A DNA stretch of 64,000 bases from Bacteroidetes bacterium HGW-Bacteroidetes-4 (GCA_002840905.1 PHDD01000005.1:97630-161629), one strand, 5' to 3'. Positions 26,568-36,980 are shown, numbered from the stretch's first letter. Translations and numbers: made by a program. The notes: generated by a model not told the origin, from the letters alone.

Positions 26568-29231
26568 ATGAAAAACATAACAAATTTTGGTTATTCTATT
26601 GTACTGATATGCACTGTATGCGCAAACCTACATGCTCAGGATAATACATCCGGGCGGGTAACTGCTACTTTTAAAAATACCCCGTTAACCATTGTATTAA
26701 AAAAATTATCGGATCAAACACAGAAAAAAATTTATTTTAAAGAAGCCTGGTTCCAAGACATTAATTTTACAGGAAACTTTAAAGACATGCCGCTCTATAT
26801 TGTTCTCGATAAAATTCTTGATAAAACTCCGCTACTGCATATTGAAATAAACCAGATTTTTTATATAGTTCCACGCGAGTTGGTTGCCCAACATTTGAAA
26901 GAACTCAACCAACTTGGCAGCAACTATTCAGGAGATGATTTTATAAATTATATAATTATTGGAAAAGCCAGCGATATTGGAAAATATAAAATTAACCGGA
27001 TTACAGGAGTAGTGAAAGATGGTGCCACTGGCGAATCGTTGGTTGGAGCTACCGTTCAGGTTCTCAATTCGCCCGAATATGGGGTTTCGGGTTATACCGG
27101 AAAATATGCCCTTGAACTACCCGCAGGAACCTACCAGATTAAAACGTCGAGTGTGGGATTCGAAAGCCAGCTATCGACCATTAAAATATTAGGACCAGGA
27201 AAACTCGACTTAGAATTGTTCGAAGAAACGCATGCCCTTACCGAAGTTACTATACTCTCAGATAAACTCAACAAAAACGTTAGTCGCGACCAAATGAGTA
27301 TTGTTGAGATGAGTGCTAAAGATATAAAGCAATTACCTTCGCTTATTGGCGAACGCGATATTATTAAAAGCTTTACTACTATGCCGGGAGTAAAAACTGC
27401 CGGTGAATTTGGTTCGGGTATCAATGTGCGGGGTGGCGGCGAAGATCAAAACCTATACCTGCTCGAAAACGCTCCACTTTTTAACACCTCACATGTAATG
27501 GGCCTTTTGTCGGCCGTTAATCCCGATGCAGTAACCCAAGTTACCTTATATAAAGGACACATACCATCGAACTATGGTGAGCGGGTTTCGTCGGTTATGG
27601 ACATTAATTTTAATGGAACTAATATTTCCAAAGCATCGGCAAAAGGGGGAATCGGTATATACAGCAGCCGATTAATGGCTGAACTGCCCTTTTTTAAAAA
27701 CAAAGTGACGTTGAAGCTGGGAGGTCGTGCCAGCTATTCCGACTGGCTTTTAACAAAATTACCCGATTATTACCTGCAAAACAGTGCTGCATCATTTGCC
27801 GATCTAAATGGTGTACTCTTCATAAATTTAAAGAAAAACCCCATCACGCTTTTTGCTTACTTCAGCAACGATAAGTTTGAATATGCAAAAATTCAATCGT
27901 ACCAATACGGAAATAAGTTGCTTTCGGCACGCTGGCAACATATTTTTGGGCCAAATATAAATACAACTGTAAATCTGGCATACAGCAACTATGCCGTAAC
28001 AAACCAAAATTATGAAACGAAACTTTTTTCGAATCAGGTACAATCGGATATAACTTATTTAAGCGGAAAAATTAAAACGGAATACCGTGGCTTATACAAC
28101 CAAAACCTGATACTGGGAATTCAGGGAATTCAATACCAAATAAATCCGGGAGAAATTACCCCCATTGGTGATGCTCAGGTTGTACCTTTTAGCACCCGAA
28201 AAGAATTGGGTCGCGAATTTTCCGTTTTTATTAATGATGTCCTTACTCTTAGCCCAAAAATCACCCTCCAGGTTGGGCTGCGTTTTACCCTTTATCAGTA
28301 CCTACTTACATCAACCAACATTGAATTAAAGCGCTATCAGGGTCTTGAACCACGGGCTTCGTTTAAATATCAGCTAACAGAAAACAATTCAGTAAAGGCC
28401 AGTTTTAACCGAAACCAACAATTTATAACCCTGCTTTCATACACATCGATAAGCACTCCCGATGATGTATGGAAACTGGCTGACCCCGATTTAAAACCTG
28501 TTATTGCAGACCAGGTTGCCCTTGGTTATTACCAAAACTTTCACAATAATACCCTTGAATTCTCGGCTGAATTATATTACAAAAAGCTGCAGCACCTTAG
28601 TGACTATAAAAATGGAGCTGTCTTAAAGCTTAACAATCAGGTTACTTCAGAATTACTCCATGTTCAGGGAAAAAACTACGGCTTGGAAATTATGCTAAAA
28701 AAATCATCGGGTAACCTGTTTGGTTCTGTAGCTTATACGTTTTCAAGAGCCTTGCGGGCAACCGATGGTGAAAGCTTTCAGGAACAAATAAACAACAATC
28801 AGTCCTATCCTTCGCAGTTCGATATTCCCCACGATTTAAACTTAAACCTTAACTATAAAATCAATCGGAGGCTGCGATTTGGCCTTAATTTTTTATACGC
28901 CACTGGAAGGCCGGTTACGCTTCCGGAATATACGTACAACCTGGGAAATAAAGATCTGGTATATTTTTCCGATCGAAATAAATACCGATTACCCGATTAC
29001 CACCGTTTGGATATTTCAATGAGCATTGATGAAAGCCTGAAAATAAAGAAAAAATGGAAAGGTATCTGGACGTTTTCGCTACTAAATGTTTATGCCCGAA
29101 AAAATGCTTATTCCATTGTTTATAAAAAAGACACCCCTACACCTGAAAATAATTACCAAGTTTTTAGTTTGTATAAAATGTATTTAATAGGTGTACCATT
29201 TCCAACCGTAACTTATAATTTTATTTTCTAA
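26568..29231 (+). CDS. TonB-dependent receptor with N-terminal STN domain
   Basis: 887 aa. Signal peptide about 1-23. STN (secretin/TonB short N-terminal) domain about 30-110 (TIVLKKLSDQTQKKIYF). Carboxypeptidase-D-like domain about 143-215 (ITGVVKDGATGESLVGATV). Plug about 235-350 with INVRGGGEDQNLYLLE and YGERVSSVMDI, then a beta barrel ending in aromatic FPTVTYNFIF. This is the DUF4249-associated receptor class rather than SusC. STN domains usually talk to a FecR-type anti-sigma factor, but none is encoded nearby. It is the first gene of a plus-strand cassette (gaps of 18, 10 and 6 bp follow). The substrate is unknown, and co-location with the mannan genes may be coincidental. Confidence 0.88.
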   Translation: MKNITNFGYSIVLICTVCANLHAQDNTSGRVTATFKNTPLTIVLKKLSDQTQKKIYFKEAWFQDINFTGNFKDMPLYIVLDKILDKTPLLHIEINQIFYIVPRELVAQHLKELNQLGSNYSGDDFINYIIIGKASDIGKYKINRITGVVKDGATGESLVGATVQVLNSPEYGVSGYTGKYALELPAGTYQIKTSSVGFESQLSTIKILGPGKLDLELFEETHALTEVTILSDKLNKNVSRDQMSIVEMSAKDIKQLPSLIGERDIIKSFTTMPGVKTAGEFGSGINVRGGGEDQNLYLLENAPLFNTSHVMGLLSAVNPDAVTQVTLYKGHIPSNYGERVSSVMDINFNGTNISKASAKGGIGIYSSRLMAELPFFKNKVTLKLGGRASYSDWLLTKLPDYYLQNSAASFADLNGVLFINLKKNPITLFAYFSNDKFEYAKIQSYQYGNKLLSARWQHIFGPNINTTVNLAYSNYAVTNQNYETKLFSNQVQSDITYLSGKIKTEYRGLYNQNLILGIQGIQYQINPGEITPIGDAQVVPFSTRKELGREFSVFINDVLTLSPKITLQVGLRFTLYQYLLTSTNIELKRYQGLEPRASFKYQLTENNSVKASFNRNQQFITLLSYTSISTPDDVWKLADPDLKPVIADQVALGYYQNFHNNTLEFSAELYYKKLQHLSDYKNGAVLKLNNQVTSELLHVQGKNYGLEIMLKKSSGNLFGSVAYTFSRALRATDGESFQEQINNNQSYPSQFDIPHDLNLNLNYKINRRLRFGLNFLYATGRPVTLPEYTYNLGNKDLVYFSDRNKYRLPDYHRLDISMSIDESLKIKKKWKGIWTFSLLNVYARKNAYSIVYKKDTPTPENNYQVFSLYKMYLIGVPFPTVTYNFIF

Positions 29232-29249
29232 TCCCTGGCAAACAAACCA

Positions 29250-30455
29250 ATGAAAAAACTCGTTTTGCAACATACTAATAATCTCTTAAAGCTGCTGATT
29301 GTAACAGCTGCCCATTGTTCCTTTCTGTTTTTATACCAATGCCAGGCTCCCTATGAAAATGAATATTTAGCTGCTGATAAACAAATTCCCGTTGTAAATG
29401 GAATATTTAGTAGCTTAAATAGCATACAAAGTTTTGAACTTTACTATGCAAGACCATACTCATCAAGGGGTACCAGAAAAATTTCAGGAGCACAGGTGAC
29501 TCTTATTGAGGACAATAATCTACAAATTTCATTAAATGAGGTCTCAGACGGTAATTACCAATTAACAGAGACTTTCATTCCACAATCGGGCAAAATTTAC
29601 CATATTGAGGTTTTACTCCCCAATGGAACATTGCTTGCATCGGAAAAAACCCTAATGCCCGATACCATCGGAATAAATAGCATTTTTTACGATTTTAATA
29701 ACCACATTACCCTTGTAAAAGATCAGCAGGGAAATTACAGTGAGGTAGTTCAGCAGGGAATCTTTGTTAATCTGAGGTTAAACAAACCCTTGCAGCCCAA
29801 GGCCTATTACCGGACCAAAGGCGATTATTACGTTCATTCACAAAAATGGAAAAACACCTCACGAATGTTTACGGTTGAGGGTCCTGTTTACGACTACAAC
29901 TATCAAATACGCTACGATACCCTTTTTGATATTATTGAGGGATTTAGTAACACCGAATTTCCAATAATTGGATCGCTCGATGCAAGCATTAATTATTCTC
30001 CAGCCGATTTAACCCTTTCAACAATTTTTCTGCCGGCCGACCAGGAATGTGTTAATTTTAGTCTTTATACCAGCAATACTTTTGTGCAATGGATTTTTCC
30101 GGTCGATTTAATTACTACTTCTAAAACTTCTTTCGATTATTATACTAATGCACTGGAACAATGGGAAGCTGCTCAACGCATTTACGACCCCATTCCTGAA
30201 CAATTAACAGGAAATATGTTTTCACCGGAACAACCGGAACAAGCCGTTTTGGGTTTATTCGATGTGGTTTCGGTAAGCCGGAGGTATTATGCGGTTTATG
30301 TTCACGAGAGCTTTGGATACCGATCTTATCAGGGTCGATTTTTTCAGGATACCGTTTTCCATGGAGGAAGCTATGTAAACCAGTACCGGGTCGACACGAT
30401 ATTTATCGATTCAACCCTGCACAACGCAGGTAAAATAGATTCAACATATTTTTAG
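29250..30455 (+). CDS. DUF4249 domain lipoprotein, receptor partner
   Basis: 401 aa. Probable lipoprotein signal ending LYQC (Cys31) after an unusually long n-region. The body matches DUF4249: VVNGIFSSLNSIQSFELYYARP, ISGAQVTLIEDN, NYQLTETFIPQSGKIYHIEV, then a long beta-rich domain. DUF4249 genes typically follow STN-type TonB receptors in Bacteroidota and are thought to act as the surface partner, like SusD for SusC. The function is not established. It is translationally close to both neighbours (18 bp and 10 bp). Confidence 0.8.
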   Translation: MKKLVLQHTNNLLKLLIVTAAHCSFLFLYQCQAPYENEYLAADKQIPVVNGIFSSLNSIQSFELYYARPYSSRGTRKISGAQVTLIEDNNLQISLNEVSDGNYQLTETFIPQSGKIYHIEVLLPNGTLLASEKTLMPDTIGINSIFYDFNNHITLVKDQQGNYSEVVQQGIFVNLRLNKPLQPKAYYRTKGDYYVHSQKWKNTSRMFTVEGPVYDYNYQIRYDTLFDIIEGFSNTEFPIIGSLDASINYSPADLTLSTIFLPADQECVNFSLYTSNTFVQWIFPVDLITTSKTSFDYYTNALEQWEAAQRIYDPIPEQLTGNMFSPEQPEQAVLGLFDVVSVSRRYYAVYVHESFGYRSYQGRFFQDTVFHGGSYVNQYRVDTIFIDSTLHNAGKIDSTYF

Positions 30456-30465
30456 CATCGAACCC

Positions 30466-32100
30466 ATGAAGATTTTATTTTTCCCAGTCCGACCTATTGC
30501 AGCATTTTTTTTGCTGATGTTTTTTTGTAAGCTACTGTTTGCAGAAACTCCTCCGGCCGAAAAAGTTTGGGTACATCTCAATAAAAAAGTACTAATTACC
30601 GGTACGCTTCTCAAGTATAAAGTGTACTTAACAACCAATCAACCCTTAGGCAATAAAAAAACAGTAATTTACTTTGAGTTAGTAAACAATAAAAACCAAA
30701 CCTGTTTAAGCTGGAAAAGTCAGGCCACAGACAAAGGGCTGGCGGGCGCCTATCAAATTCCTGAGAACCTAACTCCCGGAATCTATATCTTTAAGGTTTT
30801 CACCAACTCCTCTCGTAAAAATTCTTATGCAACAAAATTACTCATACAGGATATCGCCAGCGATCCTATTACCAATTTTACTAAAATCAAAGATTACCGG
30901 TTGTTTGATGCATCAACTGCAGAAAAAAAGTTTTTACAATTCTGTATTGATAATGATTCTATTCAGCAAACAACCAGCGTAAAAATTGAATCAATAGCAG
31001 AAATAAATTTGCCTCTACTTACGGTTTCAATTACCGAAATTACGCCTTTCGACTCAATGTTAGCTACTCCGGTATTAATAGCTGAAACAAACCAACCACC
31101 TGAACAGTATGTACCTGAAAGAGATTTTACCTTACTTGCCGGGAAAGTCTGTGATACAATGGGTTATCCTATAAAAAACCAAACGGTTTACGCGTCGCTA
31201 AGCAGCAATTGGGTTCATTTTTGCTATACGAATACCGACAGCTTGGGCCGGTTTTGGTTTGTTTTTGATTCAACATACAATAACCGGCAGGTATTAATTC
31301 AGGCAGAACCAGCTAAAAACCAAACCGCTGTTTTAAGCCTCGATAAAAAAAGCATTAACCTTGTTCAATCTGAAACAGATACTTTACCCGCTAATACAGC
31401 ACAGATAAATTACACGCTGGCCCTGCAAAAGCGTGAATTGGTGCATCGGATTTTTACCCCGTTAAATCAATTAAAACCAAGTGAGAAGGCGGATTCCACA
31501 AAAGAAAACTTTTTCTATCGGCCCCGTTACACCATTTACCCAAACGAGTATGAATTACTGAACAACTTTGTTGAAATAGCCAATAATATTATTCCAACCC
31601 TCCGGTTTAAGAAAACTAACAACTCCTACGAACTAGGTATAGTACTCGACAATCAACAGGTTTATTACAATCAGGTACTGGTTTGCCTTAACGGCCACCC
31701 ATTTTTTAACCTGAACGTAATTGCTGAACTTTCGTCGAAAAACATTGAACGCATTGATGTTTTTAATGCCATAACCCTTTGGGGCGAAAAAACTTATAAT
31801 GGCATTTTGGCCGTTTATACCAAAAAAGTTGATGTGACCTTCGAAAACTTCAACCCCGCGTTTGCTGTATTTGACAACAGTTTTTACGAACCGCTGTTTT
31901 TAACGGCAAACCAAAACGATTCCACGTCACCCCTGGTACTACCCGACATCTATTGGAACGATGGGGTTAGCCTTACCCAAAACAAGCCTTTTGAAATTAA
32001 ACTTAATAAAATTGATTTGGGTAAAAATTACCGGCTCCGAATTACTGGCATCAGAAATGACACCTTTATTGATGAACAATTTTTGTTAGAGTTAAACTGA
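30466..32100 (+). CDS. Secreted protein with MG2-like N-terminus and plug-like C-terminal region, function unknown
   Basis: 544 aa, signal peptide about 1-26. Residues about 30-130 (KVWVHLNKKVLITGTLLKYK, then GLAGAYQIPENLTPGIY) resemble the MG2-type macroglobulin/Ig domain found at the start of many Bacteroidota surface proteins. The middle (about 215-290) has a carboxypeptidase-regulatory-like look (LAGKVCDTMGYPIKNQTVY). The C-terminal part (about 395-460: VLVCLNGHPFFNLNVIAEL, NIERIDVFNA, YNGILAVYTKK) resembles a TonB-receptor plug. Only about 90 residues follow, far too few for a barrel. It may interact with the receptor two genes upstream. No named family can be assigned with confidence. 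Confidence 0.6.
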   Translation: MKILFFPVRPIAAFFLLMFFCKLLFAETPPAEKVWVHLNKKVLITGTLLKYKVYLTTNQPLGNKKTVIYFELVNNKNQTCLSWKSQATDKGLAGAYQIPENLTPGIYIFKVFTNSSRKNSYATKLLIQDIASDPITNFTKIKDYRLFDASTAEKKFLQFCIDNDSIQQTTSVKIESIAEINLPLLTVSITEITPFDSMLATPVLIAETNQPPEQYVPERDFTLLAGKVCDTMGYPIKNQTVYASLSSNWVHFCYTNTDSLGRFWFVFDSTYNNRQVLIQAEPAKNQTAVLSLDKKSINLVQSETDTLPANTAQINYTLALQKRELVHRIFTPLNQLKPSEKADSTKENFFYRPRYTIYPNEYELLNNFVEIANNIIPTLRFKKTNNSYELGIVLDNQQVYYNQVLVCLNGHPFFNLNVIAELSSKNIERIDVFNAITLWGEKTYNGILAVYTKKVDVTFENFNPAFAVFDNSFYEPLFLTANQNDSTSPLVLPDIYWNDGVSLTQNKPFEIKLNKIDLGKNYRLRITGIRNDTFIDEQFLLELN

Positions 32101-32106
32101 TACACC

Positions 32107-32802
32107 ATGCGATTTATTATAAACAGTTGCTTTTTTCTGATACTCACATTAAATTTAGCAAGTTCTGGATTGTGGGCACAACAAAACGCAGAACTAACTT
32201 ACGCTAATGCAGCTAAACAAACTGAAGAACAGGCTATTGCTGCTACTTATTACATTAATGAATATCCGCTAAAGAAAGACCAGTTTTTTAACGACTGGGC
32301 TTTAGGCACGGTGTATTTTACCAATGGTAAAAAAGCCAGCCGGGTTCGTTTGCGCTATAACGGTTGGAAAGATGAAATGCTTTGGTTACGCGAAACGGAT
32401 TTTAAAACCGGACAAATCATAAAGGGAACCATTAATAAAGTTATTCTGAATAATTCCGGTTTTTCTGACTCCTTGGTCTTTATCCGGTATGTTGATTCCA
32501 GTACATTTCAAAAACAGCAGATTTTGTTACAGGAAATTGCCCGGGGTTATGTATCGGTTTATTGCCACCGAAAAGTTGTTTTGGTTAAAGGCTCCGATAA
32601 ATTTGTTCAAAAACATCAATACTATCTGCAAATTGGTGAAAATACACCCACCAAATTCAACCGACACAAAAAAACGTTAATCTCTGGTTTTTCGGCCGAA
32701 CAACAGGAACAGGTAAGGCAGACTTTAAAACATAATAAAACCCGTTTAAAAACCGATGCGGGTCTGGCAAAAGCCATTCATTTCATCAATCAAAGTTTTT
32801 AA
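32107..32802 (+). CDS. Secreted hypothetical protein, last gene of the receptor cassette
   Basis: 231 aa with a clear signal peptide (about 1-24, SGLWAQ). I do not recognise a domain. The mature part starts helical (ELTYANAAKQTEEQAIAATY). It is then beta-rich (WALGTVYFTNGKKASRVRLR) with a basic C-terminus (HKKTLISGFS, RQTLKHNKTRLKT). The gene starts 6 bp after the upstream stop and ends 29 bp from the convergent regulator gene, with no clear terminator between. Tight linkage argues that it works with the receptor/DUF4249 pair. Confidence 0.65.
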   Translation: MRFIINSCFFLILTLNLASSGLWAQQNAELTYANAAKQTEEQAIAATYYINEYPLKKDQFFNDWALGTVYFTNGKKASRVRLRYNGWKDEMLWLRETDFKTGQIIKGTINKVILNNSGFSDSLVFIRYVDSSTFQKQQILLQEIARGYVSVYCHRKVVLVKGSDKFVQKHQYYLQIGENTPTKFNRHKKTLISGFSAEQQEQVRQTLKHNKTRLKTDAGLAKAIHFINQSF

Positions 32803-32831
32803 ACTACATTATTAACTTTTATTGAGGAATT

Positions 32832-35800
32832 TTATTTTCTGTTAATTTTTGATCTTTCGGCAAATTCTGAAGGAGAAACTTCAAAATGCTCTTTAAAACA
32901 GATGGTAAAATACGAGGGCGAATTAAAGCCCACCTGATAACTCACCTCAGAAACCGATTTATTGTTTTGAACCAACAAGTGAGCCGCTTCGTTCAAACGG
33001 ACCAAACGCACAAATTCGCTGGGACTTTTTCCAGTCAGTAGTTTAATCTTTCGGTAAAGATGCCCCCGGCTAATTCCAATATCACGGCTAAGCGATTCTA
33101 TATTAAGCTCCGAATCGTCGATATTCTTCATAATCATATCGGTAATTTTTTTCAGGAACACATCTTCCACTTCCATTGAGGGTGAATCTTTCGATTCGAA
33201 ATGTGCCGAAAACTTATGCTTAAGTACCTCACGCAATTCTATCAGTTTTTTTACCCGGGCTCTTAAATGGCTGGGATGAAAAGGCTTGGGAATGTAAGAA
33301 TCGGCTCCGTGTTCAATTCCCTCAATCCGCTGTTCAATTGAAGTTCGCGCGGTTAAAAGTATTACCGGAATATGATTGGTAACCAGGTTGGTTTTTATTT
33401 TGTTACAAAGTTCCAGACCATCCATCTCGGGCATCATTACATCGGCTATAATTAAATCTGGCATTTCGGCAACTGCTTTTTTTAAGCCTTCACGACCATT
33501 TTCAGCTTTAAAAACCCGGTAATGATCCGACAATTCGTCGGCAATGTAATTTCGCAGGTCGTAGTTATCTTCCACAATTAAAACCGAATATTCCCCGGGC
33601 GCAGTTTCAGATAGTTTAGGCTCATCTTCCGTCAAATCATCTCCCAAAATTAATGGCAGATTATGAATAAAAGCTGCCGGGCTTTTTTGGTCGGGAGCCA
33701 ATTTTTCATCAATCGAATAAGCGGTTTCGTCTAATGGAAGTAATACATTAAACAGGGTTCCTTTATGCTCTTTTGAGTCAAAGTTTATTTCACCGTGATG
33801 CAACTCCACCAGGCTGCGTGTTAGTGACAAACCCACACCAGAACCAGCGGTATCAAAGGGGCCAGAGTTGCTGGTTTGAAAAAAACGTTCAAAAATACGC
33901 TCCTTATCCTTTTCAGGAATTCCTTTTCCATGATCCTCAACCCCAATCCGAACATACGGCCCCTTTTTTTTATCTTCGATACAGATAAAAATACTCACCT
34001 CGCCATTTTGCTCACTGAATTTAAACGCATTCGACAGTAGATTGAACAGAATTTTATCCAATTTATCGGGATCGAACCACATGAATAATTCAGGAACATC
34101 GGTAAATAGCTGAAAGTGTATTTTCTTTTGCTGTGCATACTCTTTAAAAGTATAATGAATGTCTTCGACAAACTTAATCAGGTCGAGCCGCTCTACCTTC
34201 AGGCGCATATTTCCGCCTTCGCTTTTACGTAAATCCATCAGCTGATTCACTAAACGAAGCAAGCGATTGGCGTTCTTAAACATCATGGTAAGCGACTTTC
34301 CATATTTTTTATTTATCGAGGCATCGGATAACATGCGTTCCATGGGCCCTATAATTAAAGTAATGGGGGTGCGAAATTCGTGTGAGATATTTGTAAAGAA
34401 CCTTAATTTGGCCTGGTTAAGTTCATTTTCTTTATCTTTTTCAAGCAATTCAAGTTTTACCTGGTTTTTTAGCTTTACTCGGTTTATCGACATCCGCCAA
34501 AACAAGACAATTATACCCACCAAAAATAAATAGTAAAGGGAGTATGCCCACCAGGTGCGATAAAATGGTGGTTTAATTATTAACGTAATATTGGTGGTTC
34601 GTTGGTCCCACTCATGGTCAATGCTTGACGCTTTAACTTTAAACGTGTAGGTTCCGGCATCCAGATTGGTATAGGTTACAAAACGCTGATCGTACGACAT
34701 GTTTCGCCAATTCTGGTCAAAGCCTTCCATCATGCAACGGTACCTGTTTTTTTCGGGCAACGTAAAATCAAGGGCTGCAAATTCAAAAGCAAAGCTGTTG
34801 TATTTGTGCTTAAGCACAATGGTGTCGGTAAGAAAAACCGGTTTATTCAGAATGGCATCATTTTTTATTCGGATTCCTGGTTTAATTTCCTGATCAAAAA
34901 TTCGAAATTGTGTAATCATTGCTTGGGGAATGGGATAGTTTTCTTCAATAGCATCGGGTTTGAACGACACCATTCCTTTTAAACTTCCCAGAAAAATTTC
35001 TCCCTGAACCGATTGATGCGTGGCCAGTCGAAAAAACTCATTACTTAAAAGCCCATCGCTTTCGTAATAATTATGCGTTTCAAACGTATTTGGATTAAAA
35101 TTACAGAGTCCATTATTGGTAGTTAACCAAAGATTTCCTTTAATATCCTCTTCGATACTATAAATCACATTTCCGGGCAATCCTTCAGTAAGATTGAACG
35201 ATTGAAATTTATTGCTTGAGGGTATAAATTTGTTTAATCCATTTCGGGTTCCCAACCAAATTTCATTTTTCGAAGTTATGTTAATGCAATAAATGGTATT
35301 GTTACTCAGGCTTCCCGGCTGATTCTCACTACCCAAATAATTAATAAACAAACCGTTTTGCGGATCAAAAACGCTCAACCCCCAAAAGGTTCCTATCCAA
35401 ATCCGTCCGTTATTATCCTCAGTAAGGGTATTTACATAATTATTAATCAACCGGTTCCCCTCCGTTGAATCGTACATGGAATACGACATAAAACGGTCGG
35501 TTTCTTTAATATATTTATTTAAACCGCCCCCGTTGGTTGCAATCCAAACATCACCTTTGTTACTTTTATATATACATGAAACAAAGTTACAACTCAAAGA
35601 GTAAGGGTTTTCGTTATTCTGATAGTTTTTAAATTGCCGGGTTTCCAAATCAAAAACCGAAAGTCCGCCCAGATAGCTGCCAATCCATAAAAATTTTTTT
35701 TCTTCAAGTAGTAAACTCATAACAACCCGATCGGGAATAAACTCACTTACATTCGCTCCCGGATAAAAATGCGCAACGCTTTTGTTTTGGCGGTCAACAT

Positions 35801-36980
35801 ATTTAAGTCCGCCCCCATCGGTTCCTACCCATATATTTCCGGCCCGATCACTTACCATTGAGGTTACAATATTGCTGGTATATTCAGCGCCGGCATCGGA
35901 AATATTATAGGAAACAAAGCGTTTATGCACCCTTGGTAAAATGTTTATTCCACCCTGATATGATACAATCCAAAGGTTTCCCTGCCTATCCTCAAAAATT
36001 GTTCGGACGTTATTGTTTAATAAACTTGCCTTTTCGCCCGATTGATGTTCCAGATGTAAAAAAATATTATAGTCCTCAAAATAAAAAAGACCTTTCCCAT
36101 GCGACGACACCCACAAACGTTGATTGCTGTCGCGATATATCCCGTAAATTTCATTGACACGAATGGTCTCAGTGGCCGATGTCTTGAACAAAAAAGGAGT
36201 AAACGTTTTTGTGTGTGTATGAAAAAGAAACAAGCCATCGCCTCGTGTACCCAGTAAAAAAGTAGTATCGGTCAGTTCAAATATTTTTAAAATGGCATTT
36301 ACATTCTGTTGCGATTTTGTGGTTTTTATGGGTTTATAGTTAAAAAACTGCTGAGTTGAACGGTCAAAATATTCAAGTCCATTATCGGTAGTTCCAATCC
36401 ATAATTTGTTTTGTGAATCGATGAAAATTGTAAAAATATAATTACTACTAAGTGAATTTGGATTTAAAGCTTCGTGATAATAGGTTTTAATAATTCCCCT
36501 TTGCTTATGATACTTGATTAATCCATTTCCTGATGTGCCTATCCAAAAAACGCCATCCGTATCTTCAACAATGGCATAAACCGGAATATTGGCATTTAGC
36601 AGGTTAATACTATCGACAGGGAGATGTAAGAAATTATCATAATTCTGATTGTACCTGAACAAACCCTGAAATGTACCAATCCACAAATCGCCTTCAGAGT
36701 CAACCAGCATACTTAGTATCTCGTTACTGTAGAGGCTGTTCTTTTGATTTGGGTTGCTGTAATAATGGGTAAATTTATAGCCGTCGTATTTATTTAATCC
36801 ATTTTCAGTTCCAATCCAGATAAACCCGTTGCTATCTTGTACAATACAGTTTACATTACTGTTCGACAAACCCTCATCGAGTGTTAAGTGCCTAAAAGCA
36901 AATTCAGAATCACTGGCAAACAAATAATTGTCAGCTAAAAACAAGCAGTTTAGGCAAAATATAAACACCAAAAATTTCAT
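32832..36980 (-). CDS. Hybrid two-component system regulator (HTCS)
   Basis: 1382 aa. Signal peptide 1-22. A periplasmic sensor of repeated Reg_prop blades (about 30-700; recurring NG.IWIGT..GL pattern) forms two propellers. A Y_Y_Y domain (about 725-800), one membrane helix (about 808-828), then a histidine kinase: His867 in NISHEFRTP, N-box LLSNAFKF, G-boxes EDHGKGIPE and GSGVGLSLT. Receiver about 1140-1255 with Asp1180 in IIADVMMPEMDG and Lys in IPKPFHP. AraC-type HTH about 1280-1382. Such proteins bind an oligosaccharide in the periplasm and activate the matching locus. It is the only glycan-type sensor here, so mannan oligosaccharides are the expected signal and 26166-26223 the likely target. 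Confidence 0.95.
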   Translation of the reverse strand: MKFLVFIFCLNCLFLADNYLFASDSEFAFRHLTLDEGLSNSNVNCIVQDSNGFIWIGTENGLNKYDGYKFTHYYSNPNQKNSLYSNEILSMLVDSEGDLWIGTFQGLFRYNQNYDNFLHLPVDSINLLNANIPVYAIVEDTDGVFWIGTSGNGLIKYHKQRGIIKTYYHEALNPNSLSSNYIFTIFIDSQNKLWIGTTDNGLEYFDRSTQQFFNYKPIKTTKSQQNVNAILKIFELTDTTFLLGTRGDGLFLFHTHTKTFTPFLFKTSATETIRVNEIYGIYRDSNQRLWVSSHGKGLFYFEDYNIFLHLEHQSGEKASLLNNNVRTIFEDRQGNLWIVSYQGGINILPRVHKRFVSYNISDAGAEYTSNIVTSMVSDRAGNIWVGTDGGGLKYVDRQNKSVAHFYPGANVSEFIPDRVVMSLLLEEKKFLWIGSYLGGLSVFDLETRQFKNYQNNENPYSLSCNFVSCIYKSNKGDVWIATNGGGLNKYIKETDRFMSYSMYDSTEGNRLINNYVNTLTEDNNGRIWIGTFWGLSVFDPQNGLFINYLGSENQPGSLSNNTIYCINITSKNEIWLGTRNGLNKFIPSSNKFQSFNLTEGLPGNVIYSIEEDIKGNLWLTTNNGLCNFNPNTFETHNYYESDGLLSNEFFRLATHQSVQGEIFLGSLKGMVSFKPDAIEENYPIPQAMITQFRIFDQEIKPGIRIKNDAILNKPVFLTDTIVLKHKYNSFAFEFAALDFTLPEKNRYRCMMEGFDQNWRNMSYDQRFVTYTNLDAGTYTFKVKASSIDHEWDQRTTNITLIIKPPFYRTWWAYSLYYLFLVGIIVLFWRMSINRVKLKNQVKLELLEKDKENELNQAKLRFFTNISHEFRTPITLIIGPMERMLSDASINKKYGKSLTMMFKNANRLLRLVNQLMDLRKSEGGNMRLKVERLDLIKFVEDIHYTFKEYAQQKKIHFQLFTDVPELFMWFDPDKLDKILFNLLSNAFKFSEQNGEVSIFICIEDKKKGPYVRIGVEDHGKGIPEKDKERIFERFFQTSNSGPFDTAGSGVGLSLTRSLVELHHGEINFDSKEHKGTLFNVLLPLDETAYSIDEKLAPDQKSPAAFIHNLPLILGDDLTEDEPKLSETAPGEYSVLIVEDNYDLRNYIADELSDHYRVFKAENGREGLKKAVAEMPDLIIADVMMPEMDGLELCNKIKTNLVTNHIPVILLTARTSIEQRIEGIEHGADSYIPKPFHPSHLRARVKKLIELREVLKHKFSAHFESKDSPSMEVEDVFLKKITDMIMKNIDDSELNIESLSRDIGISRGHLYRKIKLLTGKSPSEFVRLVRLNEAAHLLVQNNKSVSEVSYQVGFNSPSYFTICFKEHFEVSPSEFAERSKINRK

